Origin: Acidobacteriota bacterium
GTDB taxonomy: Bacteria; Acidobacteriota; Vicinamibacteria; Vicinamibacterales; SCN-69-37
Length of the DNA: 28,700 nt
Direction of reading: 5' to 3'
Assembly (NCBI GenBank): GCA_021824055.1
Contig: JAKALV010000006.1
Location: 1-28,700, forward strand
In this document: positions 21,332 to 28,700 of the stretch, one piece after another
How positions within the stretch are numbered: the stretch's first letter is position 1
How the letters are laid out: the number at the start of each line of letters is the position of its first letter
Position numbers and translations under genes: made by a program
Notes under the pieces: model-generated
What the model was told of the DNA's origin: nothing
Seen by the model: the letters and a program-made list of their open reading frames with translations, nothing else
Database searches by the model: none

Positions 21332-21901
21332 CTACCTCTTTGACGTCCGGGTGATCGCCGCGAGCGCGGCCGTATCCCTATTCAATGCAGCAATTGCGTC
21401 GCCCAGCCGCCGCACGGCCGTCTGCAACTCGCCGGACGTGAGCTCTGCGCGTGCTTCTTGCATGGCCAAGACCGTGGCCTTGCGCGTTTGGCGCAGCTTG
21501 GTGACGCGTTTCGCGGCCGCAGGGGACCGCGGCGCTTTCAGTTCGGCATCGGCCGTCTCGAGTGCCGCGTCGAGCACGCCCATGAGGCGGGTGGCCTCGG
21601 CGCGCAGCTCGTTCCGTTTGGCGGTCGCCGTCTTGGCCGCGTCGTAACTGCGGTCGCGCGCGTCGAGCGCGGAGTTGAGCGCCTGTTTGTAGTCGCGCTG
21701 CGCGACGAAGCCGTCGTAGCGCTTCAGCGAGGCCTCCGCCGCGGCCAGGTCCTCGGTCGCATAGGTCGCGGCGCCGGCAGAGCGCGCCGCGGCGATGGCC
21801 GCCACGGCCTGGTCGTGTTCTTTCGCCGGAGGTTCCGAACAGCCCGCCATGAAGAAGAGGAGCAGTCCGCCGACTGAAATTCGCACCCACCCGCGCCGCA
21901 T
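21332..21901 (-). CDS. Small coiled-coil lipoprotein of unknown function (DUF4398-like)
   Basis: A 189-residue predicted lipoprotein. The signal peptide MRRGWVRISVGGLLLFFMAGC has a lipobox with Cys21. The mature part is almost entirely helical and rich in Ala, Glu, Lys and Arg, with heptad character (AAEASLKRYDGFVAQRDYKQALNSALDARDRSYDAAKTA...), as in DUF4398 or tetratricopeptide-like periplasmic lipoproteins. No enzymatic motif is seen. The ATG at 21901 starts the signal peptide; the open frame upstream runs antisense to radC. A TATACT -10-like box lies only 8 nt before the ATG, suggesting an almost leaderless mRNA. It is divergent from radC, with start codons 16 nt apart, so their promoters must overlap each other's 5' ends. 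Confidence 0.7.
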   Translation of the reverse strand: MRRGWVRISVGGLLLFFMAGCSEPPAKEHDQAVAAIAAARSAGAATYATEDLAAAEASLKRYDGFVAQRDYKQALNSALDARDRSYDAAKTATAKRNELRAEATRLMGVLDAALETADAELKAPRSPAAAKRVTKLRQTRKATVLAMQEARAELTSGELQTAVRRLGDAIAALNRDTAALAAITRTSKR

Positions 21902-21909
21902 CGGCAGGG

Positions 21910-21915
21910 AGTATA
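21910..21915 (-). promoter_or_regulatory. Candidate -10 element of the coiled-coil lipoprotein gene
   Basis: On the minus strand TATACT (5 of 6 matches) occupies 21915-21910, ending 8 nt before the ATG at 21901. It lies between the two divergent starts, next to the radC ribosome site on the opposite strand. No -35 hexamer is recognised within the radC coding sequence. Confidence 0.3.
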
Positions 21916-21917
21916 TC

Positions 21918-22601
21918 GTGCACCGCGGTTCTCGCGGTTTGCCGCCGCGCGACCGGCCGCGCGAGAAGCTGCAGCACGCGGGGCAGCACGCCCTCAGCGA
22001 CCACGAACTTGTGGCGGTGGTCCTGGGCCACGGACTGCACGGCCGAAGCGCGCTCCAGTTGAGCGCCGACGTGCTGGAGTTCGCGGGCGGCATTCACGGG
22101 CTCGCGCGCACGAACGTGGATCAGCTGGCCGCGCAGAACGGCATGGGCGACGCGACGGCCGCCCGGCTGATCGCGGCCGTGGAACTGGGCCGGCGGACGC
22201 TGGAGCGCGAGCCGGGCGAGCGCCAGCGCTTTGCCAGCCCCCGTGACGTGGCCTTGTATCTGATGCCGCGATTCGGGGCGCATCCGGTGGAACGCTTCGG
22301 GCTCGTGCTGCTCAACTCGCGGCACCAGCTGATTCGCGTGCGCATCCTGTCGGTGGGAACGCTCGACGCGGTGACGGCTCAGCCGCGCGACGTCTTCCGG
22401 GACGCGCTCGCCGCCGGCGCCGCCGCGGTGATCGTGTTCCACAATCACCCCTCCGGCGACCCCGCGCCGAGTCCGGACGACGTGGCGCTGACGCATCGGC
22501 TGGTCACGGCCGGGAAGGTCCTCGGGATCGACCTGGTGGACCACGTGATCATCGGCGACGCGCGCTACTTCTCGATGAAGGAGTTCGGCGGCGTGCTCTA
22601 G
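21918..22601 (+). CDS. radC: RadC family JAB/MPN-domain protein
   Basis: A 227-residue protein with an N-terminal helix-hairpin-helix-like half (PREKLQHAGQHALSDHELVAVVLGHG; NGMGDATAARLIAAVELGRR) and a C-terminal JAB1/MPN-type half. The metal motif H-x-H-x10-D is intact (H175, H177, D188 in FHNHPSGDPAPSPDD), with E125 as the expected upstream acidic residue (VERFGLVLL). Despite the historical name, a direct repair function is not established; relatives associate with DNA and natural transformation. The GTG at 21918 is chosen because AGGGAG lies 6 nt upstream and it gives the normal family length. Longer frames starting at 21795 would overlap the divergent lipoprotein. metG begins 38 nt downstream. 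Confidence 0.9.
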   Translation: MHRGSRGLPPRDRPREKLQHAGQHALSDHELVAVVLGHGLHGRSALQLSADVLEFAGGIHGLARTNVDQLAAQNGMGDATAARLIAAVELGRRTLEREPGERQRFASPRDVALYLMPRFGAHPVERFGLVLLNSRHQLIRVRILSVGTLDAVTAQPRDVFRDALAAGAAAVIVFHNHPSGDPAPSPDDVALTHRLVTAGKVLGIDLVDHVIIGDARYFSMKEFGGVL

Positions 22602-22607
22602 TACAAT
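22602..22607 (+). promoter_or_regulatory. Candidate -10 element for metG
   Basis: TACAAT (5 of 6 matches) begins immediately after the radC stop codon and lies 32 nt before the metG ATG at 22640. This would leave a leader of about 25 nt. No convincing -35 box or Shine-Dalgarno sequence is visible. TACAAT also occurs at 11032-11037 upstream of a glycosyltransferase. Confidence 0.3.
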
Positions 22608-22639
22608 TGCGGTTTGCGGCCAGACGGCCGCTCCCAACC

Positions 22640-24673
22640 ATGGCCCGCTATTACCTGACGACAGCGATTGACTACGTCAACAACCGTCCCCACCTCGGGA
22701 CGGCGTACGAAAAGATCGCCGCCGACATCATCGCCCGCTATCACCGCCTGATTGGCGACGACGTCCGTCTCGTCATGGGCAACGACGAACACTCGCAGAA
22801 CGTCTTCAAGCGGGCGAAAGAGCAGGGGCTCGATCCGCTGGTGTACTGCGACCGGATGGAGGGCGAGTTCCGCGAGGTCTGGCAGCGGCTCGGCATCGCG
22901 TTCGACGACTTCATCCGCACCACCGAACCGCGCCACAAGGCGGCGGTGCAGGCGATGGTGCAGCGCTCGTTCGAATCGGGCGACATCTACGAGGGCGTGT
23001 ACGAGGGCTGGTACTGCGTGTCCTGCGAGGAGTTCAAGCCGGAGAAGAGCCTCATCGACGGCCTGTGCCCGGTCCACCGGACCAAGCCGGACTGGATCAA
23101 GGAGAAGAACTACTTCTTCAAGTTGTCGAAGTACCGCGACGCGCTGCTCGCGCACTACGCCGCGCATCCGGAGTTTGTCGAGCCCGAATCGCGCCGCAAC
23201 GAGATGTTGAGCCTGCTCAAGGGCGGCCTCGAAGATATCTCCGTAAGCCGGGCGGGGCAGGCGTGGGGCATTCCGCTGCCGTTCGACCCGGGCAATGTCG
23301 TGTATGTGTGGTACGACGCGCTGATCAACTACGCCGCGGCGGTGGGATACGGCAGCAACGCTGACATGTTTGCGACGTGGTGGGCGCAGGCCGATCAGCC
23401 GGCGCGCAACGTGACGCATCTGGTGGGGAAGGACATCACGCGGTTCCACTGCGTGGTGTGGCCTGCGATGCTGATGAGCGCCGGCCTGCCGCTGCCGACC
23501 GCGATCTTCGGGCATGGCTGGGTCACGTTCAAGGGCGAGAAGATGAGCAAGTCGCTCGGCACGGTGGTCGATCCGCTCGATGCGGCCGGCCGGCTCGGAC
23601 CCGATCCGCTGCGTCTGTTCCTCGCGAAGGAAATCGTCTTCGGCGGCGACGGCGACTTCTCGTGGGATCGCTTCGAGGAGAAGTACAACGCCGACCTCGC
23701 GAACAACCTCGGCAACCTCGTCAGCCGCGTGACGAGCATGGTGCACCGCTATCGCCAGGGCGCGTTGCAGGTCTCGGCGGCGGCCACGGATCTCGAGGCG
23801 CGCGCCGCCGAGTGCGTGGCCGCCTACCGCCGCGACATGGACGCGCTCCATCTCGAAGCCGCGCTCGCCGCGGTGTTCCAGTTTGCCGACACGGTGAACG
23901 AGTACATCGCGCTGAAGCGGCCGTGGGCGCTGGCGAAGAACCAGCAGGCGGCCGAGCTCGATGCGGTCCTCTGGAACGCCGTGGAGGCCGTGCGGATCAT
24001 TGCGGTCCTCCTCAGCCCCGTCATGCCCTCATCGTCGGCGGAGATTCTGCGGCGCGTCGGGGTGCCTGAGGCTGACGCGCTGGCGCCGTCGATTCACGAT
24101 TCTCGTGACGATTCCCGATTCACGATCAACGGCGCGCGCACCGTACTGCAGCGCGATGCGCTATGGCCCAGGCTGGAATCCAAGGAGACAGTTGTGTCCG
24201 AGAACCCGAACCCCGAACCGAACCAGGTCCCGAAGGCCCCCGCACCACAGGCGAAGTCTCCCGAACCACAGGCGAAGGCCCCCGAACCCGTCGAACCACA
24301 AGCGTCTTCCACCCCCGAACAGCCTGTGTCCTTGTGGCCCATGGAATCGCGAGTTTCGATCGAGGATTTCCTGAAGATCGACCTGCGAGTTGCGAAGATA
24401 CTTTCGGCGGAGAGAGTGCCGAAGTCCAAGAAGCTGATGAAGCTGTCGATCGATCTGGGATCGGAGCAGCGCACGCTTGTCGCGGGCATCGCCGAGGCGT
24501 ACGAGCCAGAGCAGCTCGTCGGCCGTCATGTCGCCATCGTCGCGAACCTGAAGCCGGCGACGTTGATGGGCATCGAGTCGAACGGCATGGTGCTCGCCGC
24601 CAGCCCCGAAGGCGGCAAGCCGATGCTCGTCAGCTTCGACACGCCGCCCGCGCCGGGCACGCGGGTAAGGTAG
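22640..24673 (+). CDS. metG: Methionyl-tRNA synthetase with C-terminal tRNA-binding domain
   Basis: A 677-residue cytoplasmic enzyme that charges tRNA-Met. The class I HIGH motif appears as HLGT (18-21) and the KMSKS loop as KMSKS (301-305). The zinc knuckle in the connective domain is C126, C129 (CVSC), C143 and H146 (CPVH). The anticodon-binding helical domain spans about 340-480. The C-terminal OB-fold tRNA-binding domain (about 570-677: ISIEDFLKIDLRV-like start, LVAGIAEAYEPEQLVG) is the Trbp111-type dimerisation module. Residues 485-497 are encoded by an AT-richer repeat, and 518-567 form a Pro/Glu/Ala-rich linker with internal repeats. The ATG at 22640 directly precedes the first beta strand. 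A TTG at 22607 in frame would add 11 unlikely residues. tatD follows by 8 nt. Confidence 0.95.
   Translation: MARYYLTTAIDYVNNRPHLGTAYEKIAADIIARYHRLIGDDVRLVMGNDEHSQNVFKRAKEQGLDPLVYCDRMEGEFREVWQRLGIAFDDFIRTTEPRHKAAVQAMVQRSFESGDIYEGVYEGWYCVSCEEFKPEKSLIDGLCPVHRTKPDWIKEKNYFFKLSKYRDALLAHYAAHPEFVEPESRRNEMLSLLKGGLEDISVSRAGQAWGIPLPFDPGNVVYVWYDALINYAAAVGYGSNADMFATWWAQADQPARNVTHLVGKDITRFHCVVWPAMLMSAGLPLPTAIFGHGWVTFKGEKMSKSLGTVVDPLDAAGRLGPDPLRLFLAKEIVFGGDGDFSWDRFEEKYNADLANNLGNLVSRVTSMVHRYRQGALQVSAAATDLEARAAECVAAYRRDMDALHLEAALAAVFQFADTVNEYIALKRPWALAKNQQAAELDAVLWNAVEAVRIIAVLLSPVMPSSSAEILRRVGVPEADALAPSIHDSRDDSRFTINGARTVLQRDALWPRLESKETVVSENPNPEPNQVPKAPAPQAKSPEPQAKAPEPVEPQASSTPEQPVSLWPMESRVSIEDFLKIDLRVAKILSAERVPKSKKLMKLSIDLGSEQRTLVAGIAEAYEPEQLVGRHVAIVANLKPATLMGIESNGMVLAASPEGGKPMLVSFDTPPAPGTRVR
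24090..24126. repeat. AT-richer direct repeat inside metG
   Basis: CGATTCACGAT occurs twice (24090-24100 and 24116-24126). The spacer contains TCGTGA, which pairs with the TCACGA of the first copy, and GATTCCCGATT (24110-24120). That 11-mer is identical to part of each arm of the palindrome at 18097-18143. It stays in frame in metG and encodes a Ser/Asp/Arg-rich stretch between the anticodon domain and the linker. Confidence 0.55.
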
Positions 24674-24681
24674 AGGATTGG

Positions 24682-25455
24682 GTGATCGACACTCACTGTC
24701 ACATTGCGGGGGACGAGTTCGTCGCGGATCTCGCCGATGTCGTGGCGCGGGCGCAGGCGGCGGGTGTTGATCGCGCGGTCTGCATTCTGGCTGCGGACGA
24801 GCCGGCGGAGCTTGACCGCGCGGCCGCGGTGCGCGCGGCGTGGCCGACGGTGCGGTTTGCGGCCGGGATCCATCCGCACGCGTCCGGCCGGTACGCGGGG
24901 CGTGCCGATCAGTCTGCCGCCACGGCACGTGCCGCGCTCGCCTCGATCGGCGATGCGGTCGCCCTCGGCGAAATCGGCCTCGACTATCACTATGACTTCG
25001 CGCCCAAAGACGTGCAGCGCGAGGTGTTCGCGGCGCAGGTGGCGCTGGCCGTGGAGACGGACCTGCCGGTGGTCATCCACACGCGCGAGGCGATGGACGA
25101 CACCGTGGACGTGCTGCGCGCGGCGGGCCAGGGCCGGGTGCGCGGCGTCATCCATTGCTTTACAGGGTCGAGCGACGACGCCCGGCGGGCGTTGGACCTG
25201 GGTTTCTACATTTCGTTCTCGGGCATCCTGACGTTTCCCCGCGCCGATCTCCTGCGCGAGGCGGCCAGGCTTGTCCCGCTCGACCGCCTGCTCGTGGAGA
25301 CCGACGCCCCGTTTCTGGCCCCCGTGCCGCATCGGGGGCAGCGAAATGAGCCCGCATGGGTCGTTCAGACGCTGGCCGCGCTGGCCGCCGTGAAGGGCCT
25401 GTCGGTGGCGGCCGCGGGTGACGCGGTGCTCGGGAATACCGAGCGGATGTTTTGA
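24682..25455 (+). CDS. tatD: TatD family metal-dependent hydrolase (DNase)
   Basis: A 257-residue TIM-barrel hydrolase. Metal ligands are seen in order: D-T-H-C-H (H5, H7), EIGLDYHYD (Glu of strand 4, about residue 96), VIHTREA (His about 132), IHCFTGS (His about 157) and VETDAPFL (Asp about 207). This is the complete TatD signature. Family members are Mg-dependent 3'-5' exonucleases or related phosphodiesterases with roles in DNA quality control. The GTG at 24682 is preferred: it lies one codon before the IDTHCH strand, 8 nt after the metG stop, and has GAGG upstream. metG-tatD adjacency is common across bacteria, which supports the call and an operon. Confidence 0.92.
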   Translation: MIDTHCHIAGDEFVADLADVVARAQAAGVDRAVCILAADEPAELDRAAAVRAAWPTVRFAAGIHPHASGRYAGRADQSAATARAALASIGDAVALGEIGLDYHYDFAPKDVQREVFAAQVALAVETDLPVVIHTREAMDDTVDVLRAAGQGRVRGVIHCFTGSSDDARRALDLGFYISFSGILTFPRADLLREAARLVPLDRLLVETDAPFLAPVPHRGQRNEPAWVVQTLAALAAVKGLSVAAAGDAVLGNTERMF

Positions 25456-25457
25456 CA
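25452..25457 (+). promoter_or_regulatory. Perfect TTGACA hexamer at the end of tatD
   Basis: A consensus -35 hexamer TTGACA overlaps the tatD stop codon, 23 nt before the ATG of the polyprenyl synthase. The best -10 candidates are TCGAAT (18-nt spacing, overlapping the ATG) or TATGCT (13-nt spacing, too short). It could drive a leaderless mRNA from the in-frame GTG at 25492, or be chance. Confidence 0.25.
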
Positions 25458-25479
25458 CCCTGCTGAAACCTATGCTCGA

Positions 25480-26493
25480 ATGTCTCCAAGCGTGAATCCC
25501 CCGACAGCCAGCGTGCCTGAGCTCTCCAAGATCTTCGAACCCGTGCGGGAGGAGCTCGTGCGCGTCGAGAAGGAGTTCTCGCGCCATCTCGAGTCGCGCG
25601 TCGACCTCATTCCGCAGATGGGCAAGTACATCCAGATGAGCGGCGGCAAGCGCGTGCGCCCCGCCGTGCTCCTGATGTCGGCCCGCCTGTGCGGCTACCA
25701 GGGCGACAAGGCGGTGCTCAATGCCGCCGTCGTGGAGTTCATCCACACCGCTACGCTGGTGCACGACGACATCATCGACGAAGCGGAAACGCGCCGCGGG
25801 CGCCTGGCCGCGCATTCACGGTGGGGCAATGACATCACCGTGCTCATGGGCGACTACCTCTACATCCGGTCGATGGCGCTCGCGCTGACGCAAGACACGC
25901 TCGAGGTGGTGCGGCTCCTGTGCGACGTGACGCTGAAGATGATCGAAGGCGAGCTCTTCCAGCTCACGAAGGCGGGCGACGCGGATATCACCGAAGCCGA
26001 GCACTTCGAAATCATCAACCGCAAGACGGCGCACCTGTTCTCCGGCTGCGCCGAGATCGGCGCCTTGCTCGGCAAGTGCACGATGGCGCAGCAGGAGGCG
26101 CTGCGGGCGTACGGCTTCAATCTCGGCCTCGCGTTTCAGATCATCGACGACGTGCTCGACTACACGGCGGACGAACGGGCCCTCGGCAAGCCGATTGGCG
26201 GCGACCTGCGCGAAGGCAAGGTCACGCTGCCCGTGATCTTCATGCTGCAGCGCGCCGACGATTCCACGCGCGCGCTCGTGCGCGAGGTCGTCACCACGCG
26301 CCAGGTCACGCCCGAGGCCTGGAAGGTCATCAAGGACCAGTTGATCCGCCACGGCGCGGTCGACCAGGCGTACCAGCGCTCGGTGGCCTACGCCGAAGAC
26401 GCCAAGCGCGCGCTGATCGGCGCGTTCCCGCCGTCGGTGGAGCGCGAGTCGCTGGTGTCGCTCTGCGACTACGTCCTCAGCCGCGACCGGTAA
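25480..26493 (+). CDS. Long-chain polyprenyl diphosphate synthase (trans type)
   Basis: A 337-residue all-helical prenyltransferase that extends FPP or GGPP with IPP. Motifs: GGKRVRP (55-61), the first Asp-rich motif DDIID (96-100), and the second motif DDVLD (223-227) followed by the usual GKPIGGDLREGKVTLP. The residue five before the first Asp motif is Ala91, small, which in this family favours long (C35 or longer) products; so an IspB-like octaprenyl or solanesyl synthase for quinone side chains is the likely role. Lipid-carrier supply for the glycan locus is also possible but would usually need a cis-type enzyme. The ATG at 25480 has no ribosome site; the in-frame GTG at 25492 is an alternative. 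ligA follows 7 nt after the stop. Confidence 0.9.
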   Translation: MSPSVNPPTASVPELSKIFEPVREELVRVEKEFSRHLESRVDLIPQMGKYIQMSGGKRVRPAVLLMSARLCGYQGDKAVLNAAVVEFIHTATLVHDDIIDEAETRRGRLAAHSRWGNDITVLMGDYLYIRSMALALTQDTLEVVRLLCDVTLKMIEGELFQLTKAGDADITEAEHFEIINRKTAHLFSGCAEIGALLGKCTMAQQEALRAYGFNLGLAFQIIDDVLDYTADERALGKPIGGDLREGKVTLPVIFMLQRADDSTRALVREVVTTRQVTPEAWKVIKDQLIRHGAVDQAYQRSVAYAEDAKRALIGAFPPSVERESLVSLCDYVLSRDR

Positions 26494-26500
26494 GCCCGCG

Positions 26501-28534
26501 GTGCCCCGCACGGCCTCCTCACGCGTCGAGTCGCGAATCCAGGCGCTTCGCGAGCGCATCCGCCACCACGAAGAGCGCTACTACGTTCACGACGACCCCG
26601 AAATTTCCGACGCGGAGTTCGACGCGCTCATGCGCGAGCTCGGCGAACTGGAGGGGGCGCATCCGGATCTGGTGACGCCCGACTCGCCGACCCAACGCGT
26701 CGGTGGACGGCCGGTGGAAGGCTTCGAGACCGCGCGGCACGCCGCGCCCATGCTCAGCCTGGAGAACGCCTACAGCGCGGAGGAACTCGGCGAGTTCCAC
26801 GCGCGGCTGTGCCGCGCGCTCGACGTCGCGGAAGACACGGCGCTGCCGTACGTGGCCGAATTGAAGATCGACGGCCTCAGCATCGCGCTCACGTACGAGC
26901 ACGGGCGCCTGACGCGCGGCGTGACGCGCGGCGACGGCGTGCAGGGCGAGGACGTCACGCCGAACGTGCGCGTGATCCGCGCGATTCCGCTGTCGCTCAA
27001 GACCGACCCGGGGCTGGTAGAGATTCGCGGCGAGGTCTACCTGCCGCGCGACGCCTTCGAACGGATGAACACCGAGCGCGAGCAGGCCGGTGATCCGGTG
27101 TTCGCCAACCCGCGTAACGCCGCCGCCGGCGCCATCCGCACGCTCGACACCGCCGCCGTGGCGCGGCGCGGCCTCCGCGCATTCATGTATCAAGTGGTGC
27201 GTCCCGGCGATGCCGAGTCCGAGCGCGGGTCGCATCAGGACGTCCTGCGCGGCCTCGCCGGCTGGGGCTGTCCGGTGGAGCCGCACTGGGAGGCGTGCGC
27301 GGGCCTGGGCGACATCCTCGCGTTCTGCGATCGCTGGGCGGAGCAGCGGCGCACTCTGAAGTTCGACACGGACGGCGTGGTGATCAAGCTCGACGACCTG
27401 GCCCTGCGCGCGAAAGCCGGCGCCACGGCGAAGTGTCCGCGCTGGGCGATCGCGTTCAAGTATCCGGCCGAGCAGGCGACCACACGGCTGCTGAAGATCG
27501 ACCTGAACGTCGGCCGCACGGGCGCCGTCACGCCGTACGCCGTGCTCGAGCCCGTCGTGCTGAGCGGCACGACCGTGTCGAAGGCCACCCTCCACAACGA
27601 ACAGGAAATCGCGCGGCGCGATCTGCGCGAGGGCGATATGGTCCTGATCGAAAAGGGCGGCGAGATCATTCCCAAGGTGGTGAAAGCGATCGAGAGCCAG
27701 CGGCCGGCCAACGCCGTGCCGTGGCAGATGCGGCGCACCTGCCCGTCGTGCGACAGCCGACTGGTGAAGCCCGATGACGAAGTGGTGTGGCGCTGCGAAA
27801 ACGCGTCGTGTCCGGCGCGCATTCGCCGGGGGCTGGTCCACTACGCATCGCGCCGCGCCATGGACATCGAAGGGCTGGGCGAGGAGCGCGTGGATCAGCT
27901 CGTGACCAGCGGGCTCGTGAAAGATTATGCGGATCTGTATCACCTCACGGTTGAGCCGGTCGCCGAGCTCGACCGCATGGGCAACAAATCCGCCGCCAAG
28001 CTGATTGACGGCATCGCGGCGAGCCGCAACGCCGATCTGTGGCGGCTGCTGCACGGCCTGGGCATCCGCCATGTCGGCGAGGGCGGCGCGCAGGCGCTGG
28101 CGCGCGGCTTTGGCACCATGGACGCGTTACGCGCGGCATCGCTCGAGGCGCTCAAGTCCGTGCCCGACGTGGGCGACGTCGTGGCCGCGTCGGTGCAGAG
28201 CTTCTTCGGCGAAGTCAAGAACGGCCACCTGGTCGATCGGCTCGCCGCGGCCGGCGTGAACATGGCCGCCCAGACCGCCGGCGAAGCGCTGGGCGCGCAG
28301 CCGTTCGCCGGCCGGACGTTCGTGCTGACGGGCACGCTCGGCGGCATGACGCGCGAAGAGGCTACCGAGCTGATCACCGCCCGCGGCGGCAAAGTCTCGG
28401 GCTCCGTCAGCAAGAAGACGTCGTTCGTCGTGGCGGGCACGGAAGCGGGCTCCAAACTCGACAAGGCCCGGGAGCTCGGCGTGACCGTGCTCGATGAAGC
28501 CGAGTTTCAGGCGCTTATAATGAAATCCTCCTGA
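26501..28534 (+). CDS. ligA: NAD-dependent DNA ligase
   Basis: A 677-residue bacterial replicative ligase that seals nicks using NAD. Domains in order: Ia (1-70, YYVHDDPEISDAEFD), adenylation domain with catalytic K122 in AELKIDG, OB fold (about 325-400), a Cys4 zinc finger with C414, C417, C432 and C437, helix-hairpin-helix repeats (about 445-585), and a C-terminal BRCT domain (from about 600: PFAGRTFVLTGTLGGMTREEATELI). The length is normal and all domains are intact. The GTG at 26501 lies 7 nt after the prenyl synthase stop with no clear ribosome site, suggesting coupling. The last codons contain a perfect TATAAT (28516-28521) that may serve the next gene. Confidence 0.96.
   Translation: MPRTASSRVESRIQALRERIRHHEERYYVHDDPEISDAEFDALMRELGELEGAHPDLVTPDSPTQRVGGRPVEGFETARHAAPMLSLENAYSAEELGEFHARLCRALDVAEDTALPYVAELKIDGLSIALTYEHGRLTRGVTRGDGVQGEDVTPNVRVIRAIPLSLKTDPGLVEIRGEVYLPRDAFERMNTEREQAGDPVFANPRNAAAGAIRTLDTAAVARRGLRAFMYQVVRPGDAESERGSHQDVLRGLAGWGCPVEPHWEACAGLGDILAFCDRWAEQRRTLKFDTDGVVIKLDDLALRAKAGATAKCPRWAIAFKYPAEQATTRLLKIDLNVGRTGAVTPYAVLEPVVLSGTTVSKATLHNEQEIARRDLREGDMVLIEKGGEIIPKVVKAIESQRPANAVPWQMRRTCPSCDSRLVKPDDEVVWRCENASCPARIRRGLVHYASRRAMDIEGLGEERVDQLVTSGLVKDYADLYHLTVEPVAELDRMGNKSAAKLIDGIAASRNADLWRLLHGLGIRHVGEGGAQALARGFGTMDALRAASLEALKSVPDVGDVVAASVQSFFGEVKNGHLVDRLAAAGVNMAAQTAGEALGAQPFAGRTFVLTGTLGGMTREEATELITARGGKVSGSVSKKTSFVVAGTEAGSKLDKARELGVTVLDEAEFQALIMKSS
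28516..28521 (+). promoter_or_regulatory. Perfect TATAAT hexamer within the ligA 3' end
   Basis: A consensus -10 hexamer lies 17 nt before the ATG of the next gene (28539) and would start transcription near 28528. No good -35 is present at 16-18 nt spacing, although other -10-like sites in this window also lack one. In so GC-rich a sequence the hexamer is conspicuous. Confidence 0.4.
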
Positions 28535-28538
28535 GCGC

Positions 28539-28700
28539 ATGCGTCGCGTTGCGTATCCCTTCATCGGTCTGCTGGTGGTGACCAGCTTCTTGCTGGGCAT
28601 GCTGGCCAGCGGCGCGCGCGGCGGACGCGCCGATGCCCTCACGCCGCGGCCGGCGACGTCGGCGCCGCCCGTGGTGGTCACGGCCGCGGGCGCGGCCGCG
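28539..28700 (+). CDS. N-terminal fragment of an exported or membrane-anchored protein (cut by right edge)
   Basis: Only 54 codons are visible. After MRRVAYP comes a hydrophobic segment, FIGLLVVTSFLLGMLASG, that serves as a signal peptide or membrane anchor. An Arg-bearing and then Pro/Ala/Thr-rich tether follows (RGGRADALTPRPATSAPPVVV). This architecture is often seen at the start of HtrA/DegP-type serine proteases and other periplasmic proteins. No catalytic domain is within the window, so any family name would be a guess. The ATG at 28539 is 4 nt after the ligA stop and 17 nt after a TATAAT hexamer. No ribosome site is clear. Confidence 0.6.
   Translation, partial: MRRVAYPFIGLLVVTSFLLGMLASGARGGRADALTPRPATSAPPVVVTAAGAAA

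Noticed and set aside
22598..23851. 417-codon minus-strand frame opposite metG
   Set aside because: It mirrors the conserved catalytic core of MetG, and its composition is typical of an antisense GC artefact.
26519..28072. 517-codon minus-strand frame opposite ligA
   Set aside because: It lies fully within ligA and has an Arg/His/Ala-rich composition without motifs.
1..28700. CRISPR arrays, tRNA or rRNA genes, transposases, toxin-antitoxin pairs, phage genes
   Set aside because: I looked for regularly spaced repeats, tRNA-like cloverleaf sequences and the relevant protein motifs and saw none. A covariance-model or profile search would be needed to exclude small RNAs.

Overview
This is a GC-rich bacterial chromosome segment with dense genes, short spacers, about half of all start codons GTG, and many 4-bp start/stop overlaps. 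It contains 27 protein-coding genes, two of them cut by the window edges, and no RNA gene, CRISPR array, phage gene or transposase. Two Fn3-type lipoproteins, outer-membrane barrels, DapF and a long-chain polyprenyl synthase indicate a diderm with a DAP-type wall. Gene content and the style of intergenic repeats suggest Acidobacteriota, perhaps Vicinamibacteria. That placement is inference; no marker such as 16S rRNA is present.

Layout. Positions 1-1778 (minus) hold a radical SAM/SPASM-like enzyme followed by a UPF0104 (flippase-like) membrane protein cut by the left edge. Positions 1897-5137 hold two lipoproteins (minus) flanking a small outer-membrane barrel (plus), separated by strong hairpins. 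Positions 5217-15750 form a surface-glycan or glycolipid locus: three GT-B family 4 glycosyltransferases, two large GT-C-like multi-pass proteins, a second UPF0104 protein (minus), a SAM methyltransferase, an extended SDR, and a left-handed beta-helix acyltransferase. Most plus-strand genes here are translationally coupled. Positions 15758-17214 encode tRNA thiolation (TtcA) and D-aminoacyl-tRNA deacylase (Dtd), separated by a MITE-like repeat. After a predicted outer-membrane protein, a 47-nt palindrome separates it from a GlpD-like flavoprotein (minus). Positions 19731-28534 are mostly housekeeping: methyltransferase, DapF, a coiled-coil lipoprotein (minus), RadC, MetG, TatD, polyprenyl diphosphate synthase, LigA. 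The first 54 codons of an exported protein follow.

How the genes fit together. The glycan locus contains the elements expected for building a sugar chain on the cytoplasmic face (GT4 enzymes, SDR, acyl- and methyl-modification), moving lipid-linked intermediates (UPF0104 protein), and adding polyprenyl-phosphate-linked sugars on the outer face (GT-C proteins). The polyprenyl synthase at 25480-26493 could supply the lipid carrier.

Most notable observations: (1) the DapF homologue has Ser at both positions of the two catalytic cysteines; (2) a family of hairpins with a GGGCC(G/A)A core sits at gene ends and shows compensatory base changes between copies; (3) a 47-nt perfect palindrome supplies the stop codon of the GlpD-like gene; (4) a ~184-bp element with imperfect terminal inverted repeats lies between ttcA and dtd; (5) the linker of MetG carries an AT-richer repeat sharing an 11-mer with that palindrome. 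I did not find a clearly new multi-gene defence or mobile system.
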